Made by a program: the position numbers and the translations under genes. Shown in pieces: positions 50,576 to 63,300 of a DNA stretch of 64,000 bases; position 1 is the first letter of the stretch; every line of letters starts with the position of its first letter. The stretch is taken from positions 3,266,950-3,330,949 of the forward strand of contig CM042547.1 in the NCBI GenBank assembly GCA_023630585.1, read 5' to 3'. The notes beneath the pieces were generated by a model that saw nothing but the letters and a program-made list of their open reading frames with translations, was not told the origin of the DNA and made no database searches. Source of the DNA: Cranoglanis bouderius (taxonomy: Eukaryota > Chordata > Actinopteri > Siluriformes > Cranoglanididae).

Positions 50576-51265
50576 CAGAGACTTGACCTAAGAATGGTCT
50601 TTTGTACAAATGCAGATCACAGCCATTTCCTTATGCAATCTGTGAAGTTACAGTATTTTGAATTTTTGATTGAATTTCCCTCTACATCTTTATAAGATTT
50701 TGTACAGAATTGGGAATATATTTCATTATGACCTCTGAACGGTGTGTTTGACAGCTATTTAAAGATTAACCACTATTTAGCACTGGAACAGAGGCAAAGT
50801 TTCTAATAACTGAAATCTATTTTTATGGACACCATAACTAATAATATTTGCCACATAGTTGAGGCAATTCACTTCATGTTGTGCTGGGCACAAACAGACT
50901 TTTTATAATGCATCAACAAGCACAAGATTTTTCATTATCAAGCATTACAATTTCAAAGGTCATTTATGTAGCTGTAGCTCTTTAAGCATTGTTTTCCTTG
51001 ATGTATTCTTTCCAGGATTGGGGGCAAACAACATGATTCATGGATGGTAGATCAGCACGTTTCTCTGTGTCCAAATGACATTGTGCATGCGCCTTCCCCA
51101 TGCCCAACATTTGAAACCATTTCTGTTTGTAGCAGGAAAAAAAAATATCACTGTAAATACACATTTTATATAGTGGACACGAGCATTATGCAAATACTCC
51201 TCAAACACATTAAGCCATGTCTGGACAAAAAGATTCCTGTCTTCGAGACGGTCTCGGCTTAAATC

Positions 51266-51333
51266 CCTTAAGAATGCAGTTTCACAACCAAAAAGGCTCT
51301 TTCCCTTTTGGTTGCAAAACTGCATTCTTAAGG
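51266..51333. ncRNA. strong 31-bp hairpin, possible small-RNA precursor or foldback element
   Basis: Two 31-base arms (51266-51296 and 51303-51333) separated by six bases. 28 of 31 positions are Watson-Crick pairs; the other three are C-A or A-C on the plus strand, but all three become G-U wobbles in a minus-strand transcript. It lies 0.7 kb past the chst14 stop codon. Could be a short foldback MITE instead. Confidence 0.4.
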
Positions 51334-51339
51334 AATGCT

Positions 51340-52110
51340 AGCCAGAGGAAATATGGTGAAGTCTATGACTTAAGCTTGCGTTTAAAATAATCTCAGAGTC
51401 ATGATAACTCTACAACAAAAAAAAAAAAATTCTACAAACAAAGCCAAACCATGTACTGTATAGCATGACAGAATTGCTTACTAAAGCCATAATTAAGAAT
51501 GAACATGACGGATGTTTAGGGGGAAAAACCCCTGATAATTAATGATAGACGATGTTTACTGGGAAACCTTGTAGTGTAAATGAACTGTTAGCTTCCACTC
51601 ATGAGTAATTTTAACTTGTGGGTTGTTTTTTTTTTTTTTTTTTGGGGGGGGGATTAGTGTCCTTTAGAGGATCAAACATCCCATGTGAAGTTTAAAATAA
51701 TAATAATAATAATAATAATAAAAGGTTTGATTAGCAGTGGTCATTTCCTTGCTTTCTGTTCTTGAATCTTCTTGTGTTAAGTAAACGTGCTGAAAAACAA
51801 ATGCTGTAAGAAACCAGGTACATTTTTATTCAAGTTAATAAGTTAAGTAAACAAATGATTTACAATACACAACACCAGTCATAAGTTTGGATTTTGAGAG
51901 CAGTTTGAACACTCTCTGTAACACTGCCAGCCCTGAGGACTTTGATCATATCCCATTTCATAGTATTGTTTGGTCTCCTTCAAAGCCAAGTCCATTAAAA
52001 GCCCTGCATGCCATCTAAAACTAACATTTCACATAAAAATACTACAATTTACAGGAAATAAAAAAAAAAGTCACAGGAAATAAATGAAAAAAATTTACAT
52101 AAAAATAGCA

Positions 52111-52200
<90 letters not shown>

Positions 52201-53281
52201 GTTACTTTCCTTCAAGATATTTATATTTTTTAAAAATAAATAAATAAATAAAAAGTTATAAAATGGTGCATCTTTCTGTTTGGCTTTGGTGGCATGATCA
52301 GGTTTGTCCCTGTAAAAGCATGTCAGCACATTCGTTTCCAAAAGAAATAGTCTAGGATAAATCCAGGGGTTTTCATTCTCAATAAAAAAGTCTTAATGCA
52401 AAAAAACACCAATCAGAATTCAAGCCACAATGGAGTGAAGCACTTTAAGCAGATATAAACAGAGTAAACAGACATAAAATGGCCTCTCCTACCAAATTCA
52501 CAATAAGAGGGACGACATACGAACTGCACGTAACTCCCAGGGAGCAACTCCTTCTGATTCCCACTTTCTGAAGATCCTCAGTTTTTTTTTTTCCCTCTCT
52601 AGTCCTTAAAGTTCACACTTCTGAAATGAAGCACAATTAAGTGTAAGATGAAAGACACTTCAGTAAGATACTTCAGTATTTACTAATCTGCCACTTATTA
52701 TCCTATTTAAACCACAACCCCAGTGTCACGTCCAATCTTCTGTTTGTATAACTGCTTTGTCAATAGTGTGATGTGTTCATTTTTATTTTCCAAATGTTTT
52801 TATACCTCACCAGGCTCTGGGTTGATTCTTGAATTTACTTTTCTCTGTAATGTATTTCAGCTAAAATGAAGGAAATGCCTAATTTAAGGTATAAAGTTAG
52901 TGAACTAGGGCTACCCAGTTACAAAATTACATTTAAAAAAAAAAAAAAATGTATGTGTGGTGCCCTGTGAACGATTGGCGTCCCATACAAAGTGTATTCC
53001 CGCCTTGTGGCCAGCATTCCCGGGATTGGCTCCAGATCCACCACAACCCTGACCAGGAAAAACCGCTCACTGAAGATGATGATGAAGGAGTTTGGTTAAT
53101 ACTAACTAGCTCCTAGCAGATTTAAACGGTCATGATCTCAGTTGTATCCGATTTCCATATAGTTGTCATGAATTAACCCTTAAGCTTGTTTGTTATTTTC
53201 TATTATTATTGTTTTCATTTTCAAAAATGCTAAGTTTGAACTTTATTCAGACAGGCTTAATATTACAGAAACAATAAGCTC

Positions 53282-53324
<43 letters not shown>

Positions 53325-53795
53325 AATTTTATTAAACTGTTTCAAATGATAGAAAAAAATATACTAATGCTGGAAGACAGTGGAAGGCTAAACAAAAAGA
53401 TCCCTGTTGAAAAGTTTGCATCCCCCATTCTGATTGCAATATAAATAACTTGTTTGCCAGTGCATTTATATCTGCCTCCAGCCTCTTTCATATCCTCTGA
53501 ACAGCTTTTGGATCAAGGCCAAGCCCACTTCCCAGCATATCCTTCCTGTTATATCAGTTATCACTCTTCCTGACCTATCTGTTAGAACCAAACATCGTTT
53601 TAAAACAACTTTTCTGTTGATATTGCCTTATGTTTTGGCTTGTGCACATGTTGCAGGATACAGTCTATGGTTTAGCAACATGAACAACACTAACTATTCA
53701 TGTCACATAAATTTGCTCAAGCCAATTTGTTTATTTGCACTATAGCCTCTCTCAGATTATGAATGCACCGATTATGAAAATTAATTTTCGATATA
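51340..53795. other. chst14-cep135 intergenic, repeats only
   Basis: Holds a GGGGGGGG/T run near 51630-51653, an AAT microsatellite (51697-51722), long TA runs (52126-52196 and 53285-53322) and a diverged SINE body fragment (52960-53085). No gene recognised. Confidence 0.6.
52126..52196. repeat. long TA microsatellite
   Basis: About 35 TA units in the chst14-cep135 gap. Confidence 0.95.
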
Positions 53796-54070
53796 CAGGT
53801 GCATCTCAATAAATTAGAATGTCGTGGAAAAGTTCGTTTATTTCAGTAATTCAACTCAAATTGTGAAACTCGTGTATTAAATAAATTCAATGCACACAGA
53901 CTGAAGTAGTTTAAGTCTTTGGTTCTTTTAATTGTGATGATTTTGGCTCACATTTAATAAAAACCCACCAATTCACTATCTCAACAAATTAGAATACTTC
54001 ATAAGACCAATAAAAAAAAAACATTTTTAGTGAATTGTTGGCCTTCTGGAAAGTATGTTCATTTACTGTA

Positions 54071-55043
54071 CATGTACTCAATACTTGGTAGGGGCTCCTT
54101 TTGCTTTAATTGCTGCCTCAATTCAGCGTGGCATGGAGGTGATCAGTTTGTGGCACTGCTGAGGTGGTATGGAAGCCCAGGTTTCTTTGACAGTGGCCTT
54201 CAGCTCATCTGCATTTTTTGGTCTCTTGTTTCTCATTTTCCTCTTGACAATACCCCATAGATTCTTTATGGGGTTCAGGTCTGGTGAGTTTGCTGGCCAG
54301 TCAAGCACACCAACACCATGGTCATTTAACCAACTTTTGGTGCTTTTTGCAGAGTGGGCAGGTGCCAAATCCTGCTGGAAAATGAAATCAGCATCTTCAA
54401 AATGCTGGTCAGCAGAAGGAAGCATGAAGTGCTCCAAAATTTCTTGGTAAACAGGTGCAGTGACTTTGGTTTTCAAAAAACACAATGGACCAACACCAGC
54501 AGATGACATTGCACCCCAAATCATCACAGACTGTGGAAACTGAACACTGGACTTCAAGCAACTTGGGCTATGAGCTTCTCCACCCTTCCTCCAGACTCTA
54601 GGACCTTGGTTTCCAAATGAAATACAAAACTTGCTCTCATCTGAAAAGAGGACTTTGGACCACTGGGCAACAGTCCAGTTCTTCTTCTCCTTAGCCCAGG
54701 TAAGAATCCTCTGACGTTGTCTGTGGTTCAGGAGTGGCTTAACAAGAGGAATACGACAACTGTAGCCAAATTCCTTGACACGTCTGTGTGTGGTGGCTCT
54801 TGATGCCTTGACCCCAGCCTCAGTCCATTCCTTGTGAAGTTCACTCAAATTCTTGAATCGATTTTGCTTGACAATCCTCATAAGGCTGCGGTTCTCTCGG
54901 TTGGTTGTGCATCTTTTTCTTCCACACTTGTTCCTTCCACTCAACTTTCTGTTAACATGCTTGGATACAGCACTCTGTGAACAGCCAGCTTCTTTGGCAA
55001 TGAATGTTTGTGGCTTACCCAGTGAACCAAACTGAGAGACCAT
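54071..55043 (-). pseudogene. Tc1 transposase, catalytic Glu lost and premature stop
   Basis: The frame opens at 55043 and matches copy 1 with ten substitutions over 306 residues. The third catalytic residue has changed (SPDLNPIKNLWG, Lys for Glu), and a CGA codon has become TGA at 54123-54125, removing the last 15 residues. The first two Asp residues ([18 protein letters not shown]) remain. The Glu loss alone should abolish catalysis in the DDE family. Confidence 0.93.
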
Positions 55044-55216
55044 TTTGAAGGCTCAGGAAACCTTTGCAAGTGTTTTGAGTTGATTAGCTGATTGGCATGT
55101 CACCATATTTTAATTTGTTGAGATAGTGAATTGGTGGGTTTTTGTTAAACGTGAGCCAAAATCATCACAATTAAAAGAACCAAAGACTTAAATTACTTCA
55201 GTCTGTGTGCATTGAA

Positions 55217-55294
55217 TTTATTTAATACACGAGTTTCACAATTTGAGTTGAATTACTGAAATAAACGAACTTTTCCACGACATTCTAATTTATT
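55217..55294 (-). terminator. cep135: AATAAA motifs supplied by Tc1 end, candidate cep135 poly(A) signals
   Basis: On the minus strand AATAAA occurs at 55294-55289 and 55222-55217, both inside the terminal repeat of Tc1 copy 2 and only about 52 and 124 bases past the cep135 stop codon. No hexamer fits in the short host-derived interval between stop codon and element. Confidence 0.45.
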
Positions 55295-55345
55295 GAGATG
55301 CACCTGTAGTAATAATGATGTGCGTTTGCTCACACTCTCACTCAC

Positions 55346-58300
55346 TCACTTTTCTGGTGATTTTTCAATTAAGCGCTCCGGTGTGCGTAAGGCAGAAGGT
55401 TCAGGGGACGATGGGCGGGGACTGAGTGAGGTACTGAGAGGGGAGGAGCTACGCAGTGAAGTAAAAGACACACCCTGTCTTCGCATCTCCTGGACTGCCC
55501 TTTCCCTGAGAAAGATAGAGTGTGAGAGATGGGTTGAAGAGTCAGTTTTCTGACTGCCAGTATGACACAGTGAATTAAACACGTGCATTAGGTGGGACTG
55601 ACTGTCTCACCGCTCAAAGCGCTCAGTTGTCAGTTGCCTCTTCAGCACGTCCACTTCTGTCTGGAGCTGAGACATTTTTCCGCGCACCTGAGAAACCTCT
55701 CTAGCGTGACTTGCCCTGTGTGAACCAAACACACAATAAATATCAACTTCCTTTTACACACAACACGTTCATTACTGCATGTACCAGTTTAAGTTGTCCG
55801 TAGAAGAGATGGCACTGTTGACTGAATATCATCATCGTTTACCGTGCTGAGGTAGGAACTTATGTAATTATTCATTCAGGAATTATTGTATTCATTCATG
55901 TAATTATTCATGTGGCAGGAATGCAATGTATAAAATCATGTAGATACAGTTCAAGAACTTCTGTTAATGTTCACATCAAACATCAGAATGGGGAACAAAT
56001 GTGGTCTCTTTGACCGTGGTATGGTTGTTGGTGCCAGATACATTAGTTGAAGTATTTCAGGAACTGCTGATCTCCTGTGATTTTCACACACAACAGTCTC
56101 TAGAATTTACAAAGAATGGTGTGAATAACTAAAATACACTGAAATACATCAGTGTGGGAAGGGTTACAAAGCTATTTCAAAGGCTCTGGGACTCCAAAGA
56201 ACCACCGTGAGAGCCATTATCTCCGAATGGAAAAACTCAGCACAGTAGTGAACCTTCCCAGAAGTGGCTGACCTTCCAAAATTCCTCCAAGAGCACAGCA
56301 ACTACTTATTCAGCAAGTCACAAAAGAGCCAAGGACAACATCAAAGGACCTACAGGCCTCTCTTGCATCAATAAAGGTCACTGTTCATGACTCTACTATC
56401 AGAAAAACTCTGGGCAAAATTGGCATCTGTGGAAGTGGTGGGTGAAAAAAAGCAGTTCTGCAAAGAAGAGCAGGCCAGAATTCCACCACAGCGCTGTGAA
56501 AGACTGATCTTGTTATCGGAAGCGTTGGGTTGCAGTTATTGCTGCTAAAGGTGGCACAACCAGATTTTAAGTTTATGGGGGCAATTAGTTTTTCACATGG
56601 GTGATAGGTGTTGGATAACTTTTTTTGGCTTCAATAAAAAAAATAATAATATAAAAACTGTATTGTGTGTTTACTCAGGTTGCCTTTGTTTTATGTTGTA
56701 TTTTGTTTGAAGATCTAAAATTATTTAGTATGAGATACACACACAAACAGAAGAAATCAGGAAGCACTGTAACACAAAAAATGACTCTTTACAACTGTGG
56801 TGAGCAGAAAAGCATCTTAGCATGAACAAAACATCGAACCTTGAGGCGAATGGGCTACAACAGAAGACCACATTGGGTTCCACTCCTGTCAGCCAAGAAC
56901 AGGAAACTAAGGCTACATTGGGCATAGACTCACCCAAACTGGACTGGAAAACCCTTCAACAGTACCAAAATCATACACCCTGTAGTATTAAGAAGTTCTT
57001 TCATTTTTATGAGCTTTTGAGGTGGGTTTTGGAGGCGAAGTGGACCGAGAGATAATCCCTTTCTGACCCTTACGTTTTGCTGTCTGCGAGAGCCAGGCGG
57101 TCTTTGAGCATTTTCATCTCCGACTCCCTCTCACTTGCACTGAGGTGGTTCTGAAACTCTTTCTGTCGGTTGGTGGACAGCAGTGTCTCCAGGTTACGCA
57201 CAGTCAACTTCTCGCTAGCCAGCTGTTTCTTCAGGAGCTCCATCTCTGAACGCACATCCTCCAGCTCACCAGTCACCTGAGTGTACACAACATAGACAAT
57301 ATTTTATAACTTCTTCAGAGAGCACCTGCTTGTATGATGAGGTGGGATGGTTTGCTGTTAACCGAAGGTATATGTAAATACTGAGAATGTGTATACACTG
57401 CGTAACACTCACCCTCTCCAGCTCCATGCTCTTGGCAGCGAGCTGACGTGTGGTCAGCTCTTTGCTAGAGTCTAGTTTAACGCAGAGCTCCCGTACAGAG
57501 GCGAGATCAGCTAGCACCGATGCCTTCTCGGCCCGTGCTGACTGCAACTCCTCCTCCAGCCGAGACGTTGCCCGCACCAGAGAGGATGCCTGAGCCTCAT
57601 ACGCCTGCAGTGCATTCATGTGCTACATACACAAACAAGGAGAGAGCAGAAAGGAGTGGACAAGTGAAGATCATATGTAAGAAAATATAAAAAGGATTAC
57701 ATGGTCAAGTCCAAAAGTAGGTCTAAAATTAGTAAGGATTGTTTGTAAAATAAACACAAATTTTCTCAATTTATATTTGTCAAGCAAAATAACCTGCCAT
57801 TCTTTACGCATTTTGCACAGAATCTCCTCAATTTAGTTTAAATAGATACAGAGTATAGATTAATAGATTACACAGTGTCTTCTTCTCCCCAGTAAAAACA
57901 GGAGATTGACCAATAGAAAAATATATCTGGAATAATTTGCACAGGTCTTTTAAACTTTACAATATTAGCTGATGCCACCCAGATGCTCCGCCCCCTTCCC
58001 CACCATCTCACTTGCTCTAGCCTGGTCTCACGCGGCACCCTCACTTTCTGTCACGATAAATGGAGAAGGTTTGAGTTAAAAGCAAATCTATCAATGTATA
58101 TTTAACTTTAGATAAATATGTATTTAACATCAGTCAACTATAATTGTTAGGGATGTCACCAAAACTCTCAAGCAAAAAGGGTCAAAAGGGTTTTTTTCTT
58201 CATGCCTGTGCCAGTCAGTGCTCAGAGTCAAAAAATGACAGATTTGTAAAAGGATTATAGCAATTTTTTTTTATTATTTTTTTTTACTGTTTACTGTTTA

Positions 58301-60325
58301 CACCTAAAAATCTACCATCCAGTTATATTTTCATGACTGCCAGGAAAACAGATTGTTTAGATAGTCATCCATCTATTTTCCGCTTATCCTACACAGGGTC
58401 ACAGGGAGCCTGGAGCCTATCCCAGGGGACTTGGGACACAAGGCGGGGGACACCCTGGACAGGGTGCCAATACACACCCTCACAAACACATTCACAGGCT
58501 ACTGACATGTCTTTGGACTGGAGAAGGATACCGGAGAACCTGGAGGTAACTCCCGAAGCACAGGGAGAACGTGCAAACTCCACGCACACAGGGCAGAGGC
58601 GGGATTCAAACCACCAACTCCAGAGGTGCATGGCAAATGTGCTAACCACTGAGTCACCATGCCCGACCATTATTTAGATAGATTTTGTTATAATACAAGA
58701 GTTTCTAAAATATCTAAATTTGTCTCAGTTGTAAATAATGTATTAGTAAAATGCATTAATTTTTTACATGTTGACCTGGTAGTATCCTCAGATGTCCGTA
58801 CGTATTGTACGTGAAGATAAATGTGAAGATAAATCAGAAGTCTGAAATCAGAGTCCCCAAACTTCTTAAATTAATACTGATGATATAGGATCAGTTTTTT
58901 AGTTTTTTTTTTTTTTTAGTTTTTTTTTTTTTAATCCTCACTGTATTTCTTTCAAGACTGCACAGGGGACTGTTAAAATAAATGTACTGTGTATTTATTT
59001 CCTGCATATGAGCACAGCATGTTTTTAGCACCCTGCACATCTGACATCTATCCAGGGCCAAAGTGCTTGTTCCATATTTCACCAAATAGCTTCCCTTATT
59101 TGTTAATAAAAAAGGGTTACTTTTGTTTGTGTAAACTTTCCACAAATTTCACATAACTAGATACTGTTCTAATGTACAGGATGATCATTTTGCAAAGCTT
59201 TAACACCTTTAATTTAACACTTTTAATTGTTCTCCATATTCCATGATGGTAAACCACACCACCAAATGCTGTATAGGCATTGTTCTTTATTTGGAGTCTA
59301 TCCAGAATCGCATTTGAATTTGATTTCATGACATGAATACATGAATACTGAAATATGTTAATTTTCACTCTACCTCCTGTATCTCTTGGTCCTGCAGGGA
59401 GACTTTCTCTCGGAGGTGTCTGCGCTCCGTGTCAGAAGAGAGAAGCTCCAGTTTGATAGAGTTGTTGAGACCCTCAGCCTGCTGCAGTTTTAACTCGCGC
59501 TCCTCAGCGTCCATGTGTGCCGAGCGGAAACCCTCCAACATCTCCCTGTTCTCCTGTTCCTGTTGAATAACCAGCATATCATCAGCTGTTGTACTTTCAC
59601 AGTAAAGGTGCTTATTAGTGATATGCAGCTGTCATATGACAGGGTGAAATCAGAAAACTTAATTTGTACAAATAGCTTCAACTGGAAGATGCCAGGTCTT
59701 TTGAAAAAAGCAAATGAAGACAACACATAAATGTGATTTACCTTAGCTGCCATCATCTTCTCGATCTTGGCCACTTCAGAAATATAGGAGTGGACTCTCA
59801 TCTTTAGATCGTCCCTCTCTCTCAGTGCCTCTTCCATTTCTCTGTGCACTGCCTTCACACAACAGCAAATGACACACGTGTGTATCTTAGTGATCATGGA
59901 GCTGTACTGTTAACATTTTCCATCCTGCCCTGCAGTGTCTGTGTTTATACCTGGTTTTCTCTGGTCATGGTGGCCAGGTCATCCTGAAGTCGGCGGTTCT
60001 CTCTCAGTGCAATCTCTCTGTCTCGGCTGACTGACGAGAGCTCCTCCTGCGACTGATCTAGCTGTCTGCGCAGACTAGCTATCTCCCGCTCGCGGCTGCT
60101 CAGTACTCCCTTTAGTTGTCTATAAAATACACAACACTAGGGCTGCAACTAACGATCATTTTTCATAATCGATTAATCGCCCGATTATTTTCTCTCTCTC
60201 TCCAATTAATCGGATGGAGAAAAAACCCAAACTTTCAATACCATTTTTTCATTTATTTAAAATAAAATTCAGTGTTACAAATATAAACTTCAGACGAAAA
60301 CTTTACATTAACACAACTGTTTGTC

Positions 60326-60379
<54 letters not shown>

Positions 60380-63300
60380 TTCATGTTACAACCAGAACTA
60401 CTAATGATGCTTCTGACCAATCAGATTCGAGAATTCAACCATGCTGTGGTATAAATAAAAATATATAAACGCACTCACTCTAAAGAGTTCTCCATTTCTG
60501 TTATGGTGAGGCGAACTTCTGTCAGCATCTTCTCCTGCAGAATAATGGAAGCTCATGACTACAGTCAACATCACAAATAATAACCGCCAGCTTACAAGAG
60601 CATAACTTTATAACAATATAAATATATTTTCTTGCTTTTAATACTGTCTATAAGTTTAAGGGGAGCAAAGGAAATGGCATGGAGGCTACAATTTGTTGCT
60701 TCAGTGCTACAGTGATAATCCTTAGTATGCGATTAGAAGAGACTAAGGTACCTTCTTGTGTAGTTGGTCCTGCAGCAGGACCATGCTTTCTGCCTTCTGG
60801 TCCACCGTCTCCTGCAGAACGTCCTTCTCTCGATCCAGAGATGCTATGGCAGTCTGCAGTGATGCCACCTCATCTTTCTGAGAAGATCCATTCCTAGTTA
60901 GCTCAGCTAGAAACACACACAACCACTGAATTTAGACCTGCTTATTATAATCACTTGTAGAAATATAAACATAATAGTTGATGTGAGCACATTTGTCACC
61001 ATATCAAAGAGAATGACAGAGTAGGAGTGGTGAGGATGTTAGTGTGATGAGTGAGAGAGACTTGCCGATTCTCTCCTCTAATTTGTCCATTTGTTGGTGC
61101 GCCGCCTGTAGTTCGCTAGCCTTTACAGACAATCTGTGCTGAACATCAGAGAGAGACTTCTCCATCTGTTCCTGCAGCAGCCTACAAACACACATTTTAG
61201 ACCTGTTGATGCAAGCAGCACCTGGAATCCAAGAGATTCTGTGTTACAGCAAAAAGACACAGATACACATACAATCTGCTGTACCTCAGAGCGCTGCTCT
61301 CAGCCTTGTGCCTTGCCATCTCTTCTGCATTCTGAAGCAAGGCTGCTGAGCGGGCCTTCAGCTCCTCTTCGAAAGCTACACGGCTCTCCTTTAAAACAGC
61401 CACCTGAGTGCGCAGATCCGCCCGCTCTCTCTCCAGCTACATACAATTCAAGTCAATACAAGTCAATTCCAGCTTGAATTAATAATTAATAAAGGATTCG
61501 CCACATGGGTCACTTCTTCCCTAACACTTGGTTACATGTCCACTCACAATGCACAACCTCAGAGTTGGAACCCTACCATGCACACCATTGTTGTTCAGTG
61601 TTCTCCTAATGGTGGACTCATGAACATTAGCCAATGGAAGAAAGGCCTTTAGTTGCTTTTACTTTTTTAAGCAGCTACACTGGGTTCCTTTGTGACCTCG
61701 CGGACTATTACATGTCTTGCTCTTGGAGTGATCTTGTTGATTGACCACTCCTGGGGAGGGTAACATTGGTCTTGAGTTTCCTCCATTTGTACACAATCTG
61801 TCTGACTGTGGATTGGTGGAGTCCAAACTCTCTTGAGAAGTTTTTGTAACCTTCTCCAGTCTGATAAGCATCAACAACTCTTCTTCTGAGGTCCTCGGAA
61901 ATCTCCTTTGTTCGTGCCATGATACAATTCCACAAATATGTGTTGTGAAGATCAGACTTTGATAGATTCCTGTTCTTTATGTAAAACAGGGCGCTCGCTC
62001 ACACCTGATTGTCATCCCATTGGTTAAAAACACCTGACTCTAATTTCACCTTCAAATTAACTGCTAATCCTAGAGGTTCACATACATGTAATATTTGATT
62101 ATTTTCCTCAATAAATAAATGATCTAGTATAATATTTTTGTCTCATTTGTTTAACTGGGTTGTCTTTGTCTACTTTTAGGACTTGTGTGAAACTCTAGTG
62201 ATGTTTTAGGTCATATTTATGCAGATATATAGAAAATTCTAGAATAACAGCACTGAGCATCTTCCTGTAATGTCTAATCAGGTTGGAGAACATTTTAAGG
62301 TCTTTCATACTGTTAATTTTGTGCATGTGGACTTCCCTCTTCAATTCAGACCACATGTCTTGAACAGGGTTAAATCTAAAGACAGAGATTTTCAAGCAAT
62401 TCCAAGATGCCACCAATCTTCAAAAAAGCCTGTGTGCTTTTTTGTGTTAAAAAAAACCCTATGGTGATGGATGACAAAGAAAACTATACATGTGAGCTGC
62501 CTCATATGGCGTTTAGAACAGATTTTATTCTCAAGGATAATACGGTTTTCATTTATCCAAAATAATTTTAGGGGTGCCAGTAACTAGTTATAATGTTTAT
62601 TTAATACTTTTTTTTCTTCAAATAGTGCCAATAATTTTGGACTTGACCATCCACATTTAAACAGTATACTGTATGCATACATTAACAGCAACCTAGGAAT
62701 CTGACTTCATGACATCTCCAACTCTTAACTTATCTTATACTACACACAATTACGATAATAGCGCCACCTCAGTGCACATCACACACAGCACAAATACTTC
62801 AGCAAGTATACGAACATCTGGTACCATCAGTACATTAATAGAGTAAATGGAGACATGTACCATCTGAACAGTGTTCTCCAGCTCCATTATTCTTATCTCC
62901 TCCTGCTCTCTGTCTGTCAGAGCTGAAGTCTGAGCCACCTGCACATGTCACACACACACACACGTCAACTAGAACAATGAGAAATGTTCCACTTACAGCT
63001 TAAATCTAAGAAAGATACACTTACCAGTAACATGTCATATATTTACTCCAGAGTTTTCAACCCAGTCTCTATCTACTGTATCTGTAGTGTATATAGAGTA
63101 TTCCCTTATGACCTTTGTATGGTTCGGCAGAAACGGACAAAACTACTCACATAAATTTGCACTGTGGTCTACCACAAACATAATAACTGGCCTCACCAAA
63201 CCACCCACACAAACCTTGAGTCTCTCGCGGAGAGCGTCTCTTTCTGTTGTGACTTTATAGAGTTCAGTGTCTGCCTGCTCTCTCTCCTCTCTCACTCTCT

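Larger units (their letters stand above)
53796..55306 (-). mobile_element. near-intact Tc1 element, copy 2 (inactivated)
   Basis: A 1511-bp sister of the element at 37414-38921, flanked by TA (53794-53795, 55307-55308) with the same CAGGTGCATCTCAATAAATT ends. It inserted 39 bp past the cep135 stop codon, in the same orientation as cep135. Confidence 0.95.
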
